Below are positions 45,226-54,714 of a stretch of 64,000 nucleotides of DNA, in pieces. Each line of letters starts with the position of its first letter. Within the stretch, counting starts at the first letter, position 1. The translations under genes and the position numbers were made by a program. Source of the DNA: PWXP01 sp040772845 (GTDB lineage: Bacteria > Planctomycetota > Planctomycetia > Pirellulales > Thermoguttaceae); NCBI GenBank assembly GCA_040772845.1, contig JAXGXG010000001.1:7130001-7194000 (forward strand), given 5' to 3'. The notes under the pieces were generated by a model that saw only the letters and a list, made by a program, of their open reading frames with translations, made no database searches and was not told the origin of the DNA.

Positions 45226-46123
45226 TCACTCGCAACTAACAACTAGCAACTAGCAACTTCCCCTCTGTCACCTGACACCTCCTTCGCGGTATTTACATCG
45301 GCCACGAAGTATGGTAGGGTGACGGCATACTCTGACGCCACTATAGACAGGGGCCTGTGGGCAGCGTAAGGCCGAACAGAAGACCTGAATAGGGGTGGTA
45401 TACCGGCATCGTAAGCCCGGCCACCTGACGCGCGGATGCGATTGGCGAGACTGATACTTTCGCCCGCAAAACCGCACGCAGGTGAGGCGGCGTGTGTGGA
45501 ACAGCGTGCGGAGGGCGTTCCTATCTGGACGTCCTTCTCAGCGGCGGCCCCAACGCGAGGGTTCCGCCGTACGGAGTGAGGGGTCCTTGCCCATTAGTGG
45601 CACAGGATCGGCCCCGTACGGTCTGCTACTGCGTCGCATAAAGCCGGCGGAATAGGACCGATTGGCAACGTAATTCCTCGGGCAGTTTTTGGCAGCCTAA
45701 GACCAGCGTCGGAGATGCAGGCACCCTCGGGTCGCATAAGACCACCCGTCGCAGAAAATGGTTCTGCGTCGAACCGTGGGAGGACTGCGCCCAATGGGCC
45801 TCCGTAAGCCGGCCCTTTCTGCTGTAAGTCCTTTTGAAATAACAGGTTAGCGAAACAGTGGGCGTTTTCGCTCACCTATTTGCGAACACCGCCTGAAAAA
45901 CACTGTTCGACAATACCCAACTCCTTGCCACACAACAGGTTACAACCCGTTTTTCGGCCTCGGACGCCGAGTTTTGCCACACGCGGAAATCGCGCGTAAC
46001 ACCAATGGCAGCAACGGTTTAAGGTAATCGGCCACCCCTTGTCGAACAGTCGAACAGGGCCAAGGGCGTGCGATAATTCCAAGGCTGTTCGTTTATGCCG
46101 GGGGCCGACGCGCCGGCACGCGA
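45226..46123. other. Long stretch without genes; several GGNC-CRTAAG-NCC stem-loops
   Basis: No ORF with family character. Seven short motifs of the form CRTAAGNCC, most preceded by a GG(N)C that can pair to give a tiny hairpin, occur at about 45365, 45410, 45636, 45696, 45734, 45803 and 45832. Examples are GGGTCGCATAAGACC and GGGCCTCCGTAAGCCGGCCC. Meaning unknown. Confidence 0.5.
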
Positions 46124-46191
46124 TTGTCGCACGACTCTCCGAGTCGTGAATGTTTCGGACGGAATCGACTCGGAGAGTCGAGCGACGAAGC
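46124..46191. repeat. Dispersed palindromic element, CGACTCTCCGAGTCG type
   Basis: GTCGCACGACTCTCCGAGTC then, after about 25 bp, ATCGACTCGGAGAGTCGAGC. It is near-identical to the copy at 19109-19168, including the spacer outline. Confidence 0.82.
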
Positions 46192-46354
46192 CGTCCGGTG
46201 CGGTGCACGCCGGGACCGAGGGCTCTCGCCCTTCCGCTTCCAACTCCCCACCCCCCGCGTCAGCGCGTTGCTGACAACTGACAACTGTCAACGAGCACCG
46301 CTGAAGCTGAGCACGAGTAGGATGCGGAGGACCGCCTGAAGGCGGAACTATACT

Positions 46355-46891
46355 TCACGCGGCCTGAACTTGCGCGTTTGAGAACGTTTGGAAGCGGAGG
46401 GTCAGCAGGGAATTGAGTTCGGCCTTGTGCTTCGTGGGCGCGTCTGCAATGCATGTGGTGATAGCTGCCTTGAACGCAGTGAAGTTCTCGTAGTATTCTG
46501 CGTTCAGCGTCTTCTTCTTCACGAACTTCCACAGTCGCTCGATCAGGTTCAGGTTGGGCGAGTACGTCGGGAGGTACAACAACTCGATGTGCAACTCGTC
46601 AGCCAATTCCTGGACGAGCCGGCACTTCTGGTAGCGGGCGTTGTCCAGCACGAGGGTCACGGGCACGCCCGACTGCAACGCCGCAACCTTGTGCAGCAAT
46701 TCGCAAACGCTCTGGGCGTTGATATAGGTGTCGTTCGTGACCGTGACCAGTTCATGCGTGATGGCATTGAGAGCGGCAAGCACGTTCAGTCGCTGTCGGC
46801 CCGCCGCGGCGCGCACGAACTGCCGGACGATACACCAGACATAACCGAGGAAGGGTGCTAAGACAAAGTGCGCCGCGTCAACAAACAGCAC
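46355..46891 (-). CDS. IS630-type transposase, orfB, copy 2
   Basis: Protein identical to the DDE-domain frame of copy 1, with Asp in LFVDAAHFV, Asp in LVLDNARYQK and Glu in LNLIERLWKF. It should be expressed as a fusion with orfA through slippage on the A7 run. The stop lies 4 bp inside the element end, as in copy 1. Confidence 0.9.
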   Translation of the reverse strand: MLFVDAAHFVLAPFLGYVWCIVRQFVRAAAGRQRLNVLAALNAITHELVTVTNDTYINAQSVCELLHKVAALQSGVPVTLVLDNARYQKCRLVQELADELHIELLYLPTYSPNLNLIERLWKFVKKKTLNAEYYENFTAFKAAITTCIADAPTKHKAELNSLLTLRFQTFSNAQVQAA

Positions 46892-47399
46892 GGTGCGACC
46901 GCCCGCGCGCGCCTCGTCCAGCCGGGGCTCCAGTTCGTCTTTTTTTAAAGCGTTCCTGTTCCTCCGGGTCTGCTTTGGCCGGTATGTAGCCGACTTTCAG
47001 CCGGCGCATGCCGAGCGATTTCAGGAACTTCCTCACCTGGGTTTCGCTGCGACGAATGCCCGTGAACTCTTCGATTCTCGCCGCGGCCTCCTTTACGGTT
47101 GCCGGCGGGTGCTCTCGGAAGTAGGCTTCCAGAGTCGTGCGGTGATCGTGCAATGCGCCGTGCGAACTGCTAACGCGGAACTCTTTCAATGCCTCGACGC
47201 CCCCGGCGAGAAACTCGCGGAGGTAGGCACGCAACGTGTTCGCCGTGATGCCCACAATGCGGCATATTTCCTTGTGCGGGAGTCCCTCGCTCTTCAGAAG
47301 CACGGCTTCCATTTTGGTTTGCACGCGCGGATGCGGGTGATGAAAACGCTCGTAGCGAAGCTGCGCGACTTGTTCTTCGGTGAATGCAAGTCGGATCAT
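46878..47399 (-). CDS. IS630-type transposase, orfA, copy 2
   Basis: Protein identical to the orfA of copy 1 (MIRLAFTEEQVAQLRYERFH at the start), with the same GGAGGT ribosome-binding site and the same A7 run near its end, where the frame passes to orfB. The start corresponds to 5152 in copy 1. HTH regions are as described there. The lack of any difference points to recent transposition or gene conversion. Confidence 0.88.
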   Translation of the reverse strand: MIRLAFTEEQVAQLRYERFHHPHPRVQTKMEAVLLKSEGLPHKEICRIVGITANTLRAYLREFLAGGVEALKEFRVSSSHGALHDHRTTLEAYFREHPPATVKEAAARIEEFTGIRRSETQVRKFLKSLGMRRLKVGYIPAKADPEEQERFKKRRTGAPAGRGARGRSHRAVC

Positions 47400-47818
47400 G
47401 GCCACCTCCATGCCAAGCCGGTTCGGTACGTCAGGGGAACACTGCCAACGCTGACGTTATACGGCGCATCCGCCGCGCAGGTGAACACCAGAATTCCGGC
47501 TGAGCGCTTCCATCGCGGCATGTCGCGTGCCAGGGCCGCCCGCGACGATCCCGCTTGGATTTTCGGAAAGAGTGCCTGAAGAGGCGCCGGAACAGGCCGA
47601 AAACGGGCGAAAATGGGTCCCGCCGAAGATTTTGTCGTGCCGCAAGTCCTTATGCAAACAAGGGTTGCGATACCCCCCCGGCTACAGCGACGCCATCCAG
47701 TGGCTTGGCATGTGTTGCCGTCGCATGGTAGGATGCAGTCATGCTAACAGTCGGGCTGTCGGCAACCGCGTAGCGTGCCTGCGGTGCAAAGGCGCAATTA
47801 CGGCACGCGGCGAGTATA

Positions 47819-48147
47819 CGAACGGAGTGGGGAGGGAAAGGGTCACGGCCGCGCAAGACCTTCGATTACTAAGGAGTAGGAGAGGGTGGAAATGTGGCAC
47901 ACAGTGTGAGGGGGTAGGTGAGCGGCGGGCTTGCCTAGACTGCCACGGCGGTGCTTCTTTAGCTCTTTCTGTAAATTTTCGCCATAGCCATAGCTTTCCG
48001 AAGCGGGTAAACTACCCACACGGTATATTGTCTCGCGGTTGAGCCGCGGGGTGGCATGGAAGATGCCAGTCCCCCGCTGCGGTCGGCAGGTGGTGTCGAA
48101 CGTGTGGGAGGTTCAACCCTCACCGATGTCGGGCATGGAGGCCGATC
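47819..48147. other. Intergenic stretch before the yhaO-like gene
   Basis: The first part repeats CAAGACCTTCGATTAC, also at 44268, so it belongs to the dispersed repeats. The rest (about 47950-48147) is presumably the 5' region of the next gene. No ORF or clear hairpin. Confidence 0.5.
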
Positions 48148-49380
48148 ATGCCGAACGGGCCGTTTCGTTTTCTGCACGCCAGCGACCTGCATCTTGAATT
48201 GCCGCCACACGGCGTGTCGGAGGTGCCGGAGCATCTGACCGAGCTTTTTTTGGAGGCGCCCTACGCGGCGGCCGAGCAGGTATTCGAGACTGCGGTGGCC
48301 GAAGCCGTGGAGTTCATGATACTCAGCGGCGACCTGCTCAATCCGCAGTTCACCGGGCCGCGAGGTCCGCTGTTTCTTGCGGAGCAGTTTTCGCGTCTTG
48401 CTGACCACAAGATTCCGGTGTATTGGGCAGGTGGCGCCGTTGATCCGCCGGAAGTGTGGCCGACCGCGATACGGCTACCGGATAACGTTTTTCGGTTTCC
48501 GGTGGGGCGGGTGGAGTCGTTTGCCGTGGAACGGGAGGGTTCCGTTCTGGCTTCGGTTCTGGGCGTGAGCCGCGACCGGCGTCAGACGATCCGGGCGAGC
48601 GAGTTTTCGCCGATTGCCGGCGATGGGATCACCGTCGGCGTCATTCACGGCGCCGCGGATCCGGAAGCGCTCCGGCAGCGAGGGTTGCACTACTGGGCGC
48701 TGGGAGGGCGGCACGATCGGAGCACGCCGCTCAGCGGGCCGACCATCGTGCATTGGCCCGGCACGCCGCAGGGGCGGCGTCCCTCGGAATCGGGAATGCA
48801 CGGTTGTACGGTCGTCCACGTGGACGAACAAGGGCGGTTGCGCACCAGTCTGGTAACGACCGATGTGCTGCGATGGATCAGCGAGCGGCTGGTCGTCGAC
48901 GACGCCACCAGCCACGACGCGTTGGAAACGCAGCTTCGCGAGCGGATGCATACCCTCGTCGAAACCAACCCGAATGCCGATCTGGTGATCTCTTGGACGA
49001 TTGCCGGCACCGGTCCGCTGTTGGGCAGGCTGCGTCGCGGGCCGTTTGCCGCCGAGCTTCTCGACTGGCTGCGGCGCGAGTATGGCCACGGTTCGCCGGT
49101 TGCATGGAGCCTTTCGGTCGATGCCGAGCCCAGCCTGGCCCTGCCCCCGGAATGGTTTGAGCAAGAGACGATTCGCGGCGATTTCCTGCGAGCGATTCGG
49201 CAATACGAGAAGAGTGCCGATCAGGCACTCGATTGGACGGCGTATCTACCCGACGGTGTGCTTGCCGAGGTACTCGGCCCCGGTATTGCCGCCAGTGACA
49301 AACAAGCCCGGCGAAAGGTGCTGCATGAAGCGGCGCTTCTGGGCGTGGATCTGCTTACCGGCGAGGAACCCCAGTCGTGA
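48148..49380 (+). CDS. YhaO/SbcD-like calcineurin-type phosphoesterase with degenerate motifs
   Basis: A 410-residue protein of the Mre11/SbcD/YhaO type. Motif I is intact (FRFLHASDLHLE), motif II is FMILSGDLLNPQ, and a late VIHGA fits the fourth motif. The GNHD motif, however, is replaced by AGGAVDPPEVW, and the final GHxH by ALGGRHDRST. The normal catalytic His and one metal His are therefore missing, and nuclease activity is doubtful. The C-terminal half is a helical capping domain. It overlaps the next gene by 4 bp (GTGA), and the pair forms a YhaO-YhaN-like complex gene set, usually linked to DNA end processing. Confidence 0.83.
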   Translation: MPNGPFRFLHASDLHLELPPHGVSEVPEHLTELFLEAPYAAAEQVFETAVAEAVEFMILSGDLLNPQFTGPRGPLFLAEQFSRLADHKIPVYWAGGAVDPPEVWPTAIRLPDNVFRFPVGRVESFAVEREGSVLASVLGVSRDRRQTIRASEFSPIAGDGITVGVIHGAADPEALRQRGLHYWALGGRHDRSTPLSGPTIVHWPGTPQGRRPSESGMHGCTVVHVDEQGRLRTSLVTTDVLRWISERLVVDDATSHDALETQLRERMHTLVETNPNADLVISWTIAGTGPLLGRLRRGPFAAELLDWLRREYGHGSPVAWSLSVDAEPSLALPPEWFEQETIRGDFLRAIRQYEKSADQALDWTAYLPDGVLAEVLGPGIAASDKQARRKVLHEAALLGVDLLTGEEPQS

Positions 49381-52300
49381 GAATCACTAGTCTGACGATC
49401 GACGGTTACGGTGTTTGGACCGGCCTGCGCGTGGAGCGGTTGGCGGAAGGCCTGAGCGTTCTCTACGGCCCGAATGAAGCCGGAAAGACAACGCTGCTGG
49501 CCTTCATACGGGGAGTTCTCTACGGGTTTGCCGGTAGCGGAGGGCGCTACCTGCCGCCTTTGCGAGGCGGGCAACCCGGCGGAGGCATCGAGTTGACCGG
49601 ATCGCATGGCCAATTCCTGCTCCAGCGCCACGTTGAACAAGCGGCGGAAGGCGGCATCCGGGATGAGCTGGCCCTGACGGCCGCCGACGGAACGCAACAG
49701 GGCGAACCGCTACTGAAGCTTCTGCTGGGGAATATCGACGAGGCGGTGTTCCGCAACGTGTTTGCGGTCGGGCTTCGCGAAATCCAGGAGCTTGCCACGC
49801 TGAGCGACTCGAAGGCAGCCGAGCTTCTCTACAGTCTGACCGCCGGACTGGACCGCGTTTCGCTGGTCGAGGTCGTTCGCGAACTCGACTCGTCCCGCAA
49901 CCGGCTTCTCGACCGCAATGGTCAACCATGCCTCATCGCCGAACTGGTCGAAGAGCGAACGCGTCTGAAGCGAGAAATCGAGCAACTCGCCACGGGCACC
50001 CGCCATTACACTCGACTGGCGGCCGAGCGCGACCAGATCGAGCAGGATATTCACATTCACGAGGAGCAGCAGGCTGCCATCGAGCAGCATGCTCGCATCG
50101 TGGAGTTGGCGTCCAATCTGCAGTCGCGATGGGAGCAACGCGAAGAACTCAAGGGGCAACTCGCTTCGCTTGCGCCGGTCGCCGCACTCCCGGAAGATGC
50201 GGTCGAACGACTCGACGCCATCGTGTTGCGACTTTCCAGCCGCCAGCGGCAGGTCGATGAACTGGCCGTACGTCGCCGGCAACTGAAGATCGAGGTCGAT
50301 TCGCTGGCGATCCACCGCGGTTTGTGGCGGCAGGGGGCCCGGATCGAAGCGTTGGTGGAACAGCAGGCGTGGATCGAATCGCTCGACCAGAATATCGGCG
50401 AGCTTGAGTCGGAGGTTGCGAGTCTGGAGGGGACCATCCGGCGGGAACGCGAGGCGCTGGGCTTTGCCGGAGACGTTCCGCTTGACGCGCCGTTGCGCAT
50501 TTCGCATCAGACCGTCAAGCGACTGCGATCTCCCGCCTCGGCCGTTCGCGCCGCACGGCAACGCGTTGCCGAGGCCCGCGAGCAACTTGCCGTAGCGCAG
50601 GAGGAGCTGAAAACGCTCGACCGCGAGACAAAGGCGGCGTTTTCCGGACGCAATGAGAACGAGTTGGCCGGCGTGATCGACGAGGCCGGCGCCCGCGTGG
50701 CCCAGTTGCGGCGGCGACTGCTGGTGGACGATCGCCTGGACGAATTGACCCGCTATCAATCCGATCTCGAAGAGCAGAGTCGCGAATCGCTGCAGAAGCA
50801 GGTACTTCCGGTCTGGGTTGTCATGGCATTCGGAGCCTGTTTCGCTCTCGGCGTTGTCCTGGTTGTGGCAGGCCTGTTCGTCCCGGCCTCGGTGACCGGG
50901 TCGTTCGGCTGGGCAATGACGATTCTGGGCCTTCTGGGCGCCAGCGCGGCCGGGTTCGGCAAGGTCCTTCTGGAACGATCCAATGCACGCCAGCTCGAGT
51001 CATGCCAGCGGCAGGTGATCATGCTCGACGCGCAGATCCGGCAAGCGGAAGAGGAACGCGACACCCTGGACGCGCAGCTTCCGCAGGGCGGCGGGCCGAT
51101 TTCTGCACGCCTGCAAACGGCCGAAGCGGAACTGGCCGCGTTGGAGGACCTGGTCCCCATGCGTGGCAAGCGGGACGCGGCGCGGCAGCGAGTGGACGCG
51201 GCCGCGCGGCGTCTGGCCGAATCGGAGGGCGACCTGACCGCCGCCCGCCGCCGCTTCAGCGAGTCGCTGGTGGAAATCGGGCTGCCGCCGAAACTGGGGC
51301 TCAAGCAAGTGCGGCGCGTGGTTGCACAGTGCGAACAGCACGGCGAACTCTTCCGGCAGATGCAAAGGCGGCGCGAGGAACTGAACTCTCGCCGCCGTGA
51401 ACTGGAGACGATTGCCGGACGTATCCGGGATCTGGCCGAAGAGGCCGAAATCTCCACCGATCGCACGACTCCACTCGCGGTGTTGACGCAACTGGATAGC
51501 GCCCTTGGCCGGCAACGCAATCGCGTGGAACGCTACCGCGAGCTTCGCCGCGAGGCGCGGCAGCTTCGGCGGCAGTATCGCAAGCACGTCGAGGCGATCA
51601 GCCGTTTGAAGCACCACCGGCGGGCGCTGTTTCTGGAAGCCGGCGTCGAGGAAGAACAGCAATTGCGCGAGTTGGCCGTGCAGGCCGCCCGCGCAGCCGT
51701 GCTTCGCCAGGAACGTGACGGGCTGACTCGCGAGATCGAAGCAGCCACGGCAGGAACCTGCACTGTCGAAGCGATCGGGCAGGAACTGGAAGCGGGCGAT
51801 CTCGAGAATCGTCTGGAGCAACTGTTTGTGCAACTGGATGCTACCGAGACTCGTTTGAAAGAGCTGTTTGAACGTCGCGGGCAACTCGGCGAGCAGCTTC
51901 GGGGGCTGGCCGCCGACCGGCAGCTTGCTCGCCGGCAACTCGATTTGGCCACGGTGGAAACGCGTTTGCACGAGGCCATTCGCCGTTGGCAGGTATTTGC
52001 GGTAACCAGCCACGTGCTGGATGCGATACGCATCGATTATGAGCGAGACCGGCAGCCGGAGACGTTGCAGGAGGCGTCCGGTTACCTGAAGCGTCTTACT
52101 CGCGGGCGATATTGCCGTGTCTGGACTCCGCTGGGAGAGGACTCGCTACGCGTCGACGATTCGGAAGGGTATTCGCTGCCGATCGAAACGCTGAGCCGCG
52201 GGACACGCGAGCAGTTGTTCCTTTCGCTACGTTTGGCGCTGGCCGCATCGTATGCGCGTCGCGGTGCTCCTTTACCGCTGGTGCTGGATGACGTGCTGGT

Positions 52301-53360
52301 GAACTTCGACGCCGAGCGCGCCCAGGCGGCAGCCGAGCTGCTGCGTGATTTTGCGGCCACCGGCCAGCAACTGCTTGTGTTCACGTGCCACAAACATGTA
52401 TTCGAGCTGTTCTGCACCCTGGACGTTCCTGCGGCCCAATTGCCGAGTAACACCCGGGCGAATCCTGCGGCTCTGGCTCTGACGGCAGCGCCAAAGGGTT
52501 CCCGCCGTCGAAGTCGCAAACCGAAGCCAACTCCGGTAATCGAGCCGGTCCACGTGGAACCGGTGCAAGAGGTTGCGACTGAACCGGTGGAAGATACCGT
52601 CGAAGCGGAATTGCTCGAGCCGGTTGAAGAACCTGTCAGCGATGCGTTCGTTACGGTTGAAGATGACGAGGCGGAAGTCCTTATCGATACCGGAGATGAC
52701 CTCGACGAGGAAACCGAATCGCCGATTGACGATCGGTTCGACGACGCGTTGTGGCCGAATGACAAGGCGGAGCCGAATCCGCAGGCGGCCGGGCGCGTCT
52801 TCGACGCGGATTTCTTCAGTTCCGAAGACGAGACAACAGGTTTGAGCGGCTGGGGCAGCGAGCAGAGCGGCGAGGGCTTCGGTTGGTACGAAGAGACTAG
52901 CGACGAAGAGGGCAGCGACGAAGGTGACGCCGACGCGGAAGTCGCCGCGGAGGATGAAGAGATGGACGAAGAGGCGGACGACTTCGAGGAGGACGAGCCG
53001 GAGGAAGAGCACGACGAATTCGAAGAGGACGAGGAAGAAGGGCCGGAGGACGAGGAAGAAGAGGAGGAAGATGAATTCGAGGAGGACGAGGATGCAGACG
53101 ACGCGGAGGATGGCGAACTGCTGGACGACGAGTGGGGCGAAGAGCAGGACGGCGAAGAAGAGTGGTGCGAGGAAGATGAAGAGGAAGAGGACTGCGACGA
53201 CGAGGATTACGAGGACGGCAGCGAGGACGACGAGGAGGAAGACGTTTTCCAGGACGAAGACGAAGAAGATGACTCCGACTGGGGCGACTCCGACTGGGGC
53301 GACTCCGACTGGGACGACGAACCGGAAGATGATGTTGACGATTCGGCACAGGCAGCCTGA
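49377..53360 (+). CDS. YhaN/SbcC-like AAA ATPase with mid-coil membrane segments and long acidic tail
   Basis: 1327 residues from GTG. Walker A is in LYGPNEAGKTTLLAFIRG (about residue 36), with the signature-like ETLSRGTREQLFLSLRLALA near 940 and Walker B in LPLVLDDVLVNFD near 965. Between them are long coiled coils, with two membrane segments (about 480-525: VVMAFGACFALGVVLVVAGL and AMTILGLLGASAAGFG) in the YhaN position. After about residue 1040 the protein continues almost 290 residues in an Asp/Glu-dominated tail with repeats of GDSDW, far beyond normal family length. It probably works with the preceding phosphoesterase-like protein on DNA at the membrane; the tail's role is unknown. Confidence 0.86.
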   Translation: MRITSLTIDGYGVWTGLRVERLAEGLSVLYGPNEAGKTTLLAFIRGVLYGFAGSGGRYLPPLRGGQPGGGIELTGSHGQFLLQRHVEQAAEGGIRDELALTAADGTQQGEPLLKLLLGNIDEAVFRNVFAVGLREIQELATLSDSKAAELLYSLTAGLDRVSLVEVVRELDSSRNRLLDRNGQPCLIAELVEERTRLKREIEQLATGTRHYTRLAAERDQIEQDIHIHEEQQAAIEQHARIVELASNLQSRWEQREELKGQLASLAPVAALPEDAVERLDAIVLRLSSRQRQVDELAVRRRQLKIEVDSLAIHRGLWRQGARIEALVEQQAWIESLDQNIGELESEVASLEGTIRREREALGFAGDVPLDAPLRISHQTVKRLRSPASAVRAARQRVAEAREQLAVAQEELKTLDRETKAAFSGRNENELAGVIDEAGARVAQLRRRLLVDDRLDELTRYQSDLEEQSRESLQKQVLPVWVVMAFGACFALGVVLVVAGLFVPASVTGSFGWAMTILGLLGASAAGFGKVLLERSNARQLESCQRQVIMLDAQIRQAEEERDTLDAQLPQGGGPISARLQTAEAELAALEDLVPMRGKRDAARQRVDAAARRLAESEGDLTAARRRFSESLVEIGLPPKLGLKQVRRVVAQCEQHGELFRQMQRRREELNSRRRELETIAGRIRDLAEEAEISTDRTTPLAVLTQLDSALGRQRNRVERYRELRREARQLRRQYRKHVEAISRLKHHRRALFLEAGVEEEQQLRELAVQAARAAVLRQERDGLTREIEAATAGTCTVEAIGQELEAGDLENRLEQLFVQLDATETRLKELFERRGQLGEQLRGLAADRQLARRQLDLATVETRLHEAIRRWQVFAVTSHVLDAIRIDYERDRQPETLQEASGYLKRLTRGRYCRVWTPLGEDSLRVDDSEGYSLPIETLSRGTREQLFLSLRLALAASYARRGAPLPLVLDDVLVNFDAERAQAAAELLRDFAATGQQLLVFTCHKHVFELFCTLDVPAAQLPSNTRANPAALALTAAPKGSRRRSRKPKPTPVIEPVHVEPVQEVATEPVEDTVEAELLEPVEEPVSDAFVTVEDDEAEVLIDTGDDLDEETESPIDDRFDDALWPNDKAEPNPQAAGRVFDADFFSSEDETTGLSGWGSEQSGEGFGWYEETSDEEGSDEGDADAEVAAEDEEMDEEADDFEEDEPEEEHDEFEEDEEEGPEDEEEEEEDEFEEDEDADDAEDGELLDDEWGEEQDGEEEWCEEDEEEEDCDDEDYEDGSEDDEEEDVFQDEDEEDDSDWGDSDWGDSDWDDEPEDDVDDSAQAA

Positions 53361-53470
53361 GCTTTGGCCGTTCCGACGCCGGATCTTGCCGTCCATGATG
53401 GGGCTGCTTTCAGTCGGGCGAGAAAAAGGCAGAAATCGGGGTTTGTGATCCGGGCCCGGTGAGGTATCCT

Positions 53471-53485
53471 TTGTAATTATTACAA
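53471..53485. promoter_or_regulatory. Perfect 15-bp AT-rich palindrome upstream of the metallopeptidase gene
   Basis: TTGTAATTATTACAA stands out against the GC-rich surroundings, about 115 bp before the ATG. It has the look of a repressor operator or a promoter core. Confidence 0.45.
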
Positions 53486-53601
53486 TTCGGCCGGAGCATG
53501 AACGATCGGACGGCAGGTTGCGTACCGTTCGCAACGTGCTGCGGTATCTGGCTCCAGGGATGGGGCTGGTGGGTCCTTCTGCTCAGGATACAGGATAGAG
53601 C

Positions 53602-54714
53602 ATGGATGCTCGTATGTTTCGCGGCCTGCTTTTGGGCGGGCTATTGTTCGTTGCTGCCGGCGCCCGCTTTCCAACGGCCAATTTCGTGGTGGAGACCGCG
53701 GACCCCCAGCTTGCCCGTGAGTTTGCTCTGACGGCAGAAAAGCAACGTGAAGAACTGGCTGTTTCCTGGCTTGGGGAAGCGATGCCGAATTGGGCGCAAC
53801 CTTGTCTGATCACGGTGCGGGTCGGTTCGCACCTGGGGGCGGGTGGCGCCACGACCTTCTACTTCGACCAGGGGGAGGTATTCGGTTGGCGCATGAGTAT
53901 CCAGGGATCCCGCGAACGGGTTCTCGACTCGGTTCTGCCGCACGAGATCACGCACATGATCCTTGCAACGCATTTCCGCTGTCCCTTGCCGCGTTGGGCC
54001 GATGAAGGCGCGGCGACGAGCGTGGAGCACGTGAGTGAACGGAACAAGCATCGGCGGATGCTGTATCAGTTCCTCCGCACCGGCCGTGGGATCGCATTCA
54101 ATCAGCTTTTTGCCATGCGAGAGTATCCGGCCGACATCATGCCCCTGTACGCGCAGTCCCACTCGTTGGCCGAATACCTGATCCAAGTCGGCGGACGACA
54201 GGAATACGTCCGGTTTATCGGGGATGGGATGAAGAGCAATGACTGGTGCGGGGCCGTCGAGCGTCATTACGGTATCGCCGATAGCGGGGCCCTTCAGCAG
54301 ACGTGGCTGGCGTGGGTCAAGCAGGGATGTCCCAGCATACAGCCGGAGACGCGTCCCGGGGTCGAGGCGATTGCGGTCAGCCATCAACGGAAACGCCCCA
54401 AGCCTAACCTGATTCACCACATGCCACGGAACCAGCCTGCCGACTACGCTCCCGGGAGTATTGTCCAAACTTCTGATCCCCGTTCCAGTCCAACCGCGCC
54501 GGCGCGTACCGTTCCGAACGAGCCGGCGAGTCAGGTGGCTGCGAGCGATGGATGGCGTGCGGCAGGCCAACGGCCTGCGCGGTCAAGTGACGTTGCGGGT
54601 GGACCCGTCGCTGTGGCGCCGCCGGCCCCTTCGATTTACATCAATAGTCACGTGACCAAGCCGCAACCGGCGGAGCCCTCGCAGCAGATCATTCTCGATT
54701 GGGGGGGGCGGTAG
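53602..54714 (+). CDS. Secreted zinc metallopeptidase (HEITH type)
   Basis: 370 residues: signal peptide (MDARMFRGLLLGGLLFVAAGARF), then a gluzincin-like domain with HEITHMILATHF (about residue 114), and the downstream glutamate helix PLPRWADEGAATSVE (about 133). A helical extension follows, then a Pro/Ala/Ser-rich C-terminal third of low complexity (from about 275) ending in LDWGGR. The likely role is proteolysis or a wall-related job outside the cytoplasm; substrate unknown. A second in-frame ATG at 53614 would give the same mature protein. Confidence 0.8.
   Translation: MDARMFRGLLLGGLLFVAAGARFPTANFVVETADPQLAREFALTAEKQREELAVSWLGEAMPNWAQPCLITVRVGSHLGAGGATTFYFDQGEVFGWRMSIQGSRERVLDSVLPHEITHMILATHFRCPLPRWADEGAATSVEHVSERNKHRRMLYQFLRTGRGIAFNQLFAMREYPADIMPLYAQSHSLAEYLIQVGGRQEYVRFIGDGMKSNDWCGAVERHYGIADSGALQQTWLAWVKQGCPSIQPETRPGVEAIAVSHQRKRPKPNLIHHMPRNQPADYAPGSIVQTSDPRSSPTAPARTVPNEPASQVAASDGWRAAGQRPARSSDVAGGPVAVAPPAPSIYINSHVTKPQPAEPSQQIILDWGGR

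Larger units (their letters stand above)
46351..47816 (-). mobile_element. IS630-family insertion sequence, copy 2 (inverted relative to copy 1)
   Basis: 1466 bp, the same length and the same encoded proteins as 4735-6200 but on the other strand, flanked by TA (46349-46350 and 47817-47818). Joining the flanks across one TA restores a TTCGTAGTTCCGCCTTCAG palindrome, so the element landed in a copy of that dispersed repeat. Confidence 0.95.

Noticed and set aside
45226..46123. tRNA or other classic RNA genes in the gene-free stretch
   Set aside because: I found no cloverleaf, T-loop consensus or known RNA signature by eye.
4735..47816. Composite transposon bounded by the two IS630 copies
   Set aside because: The 40-kb interior contains core genes such as topA, no outer target duplication is seen, and each copy has its own TA flanks.
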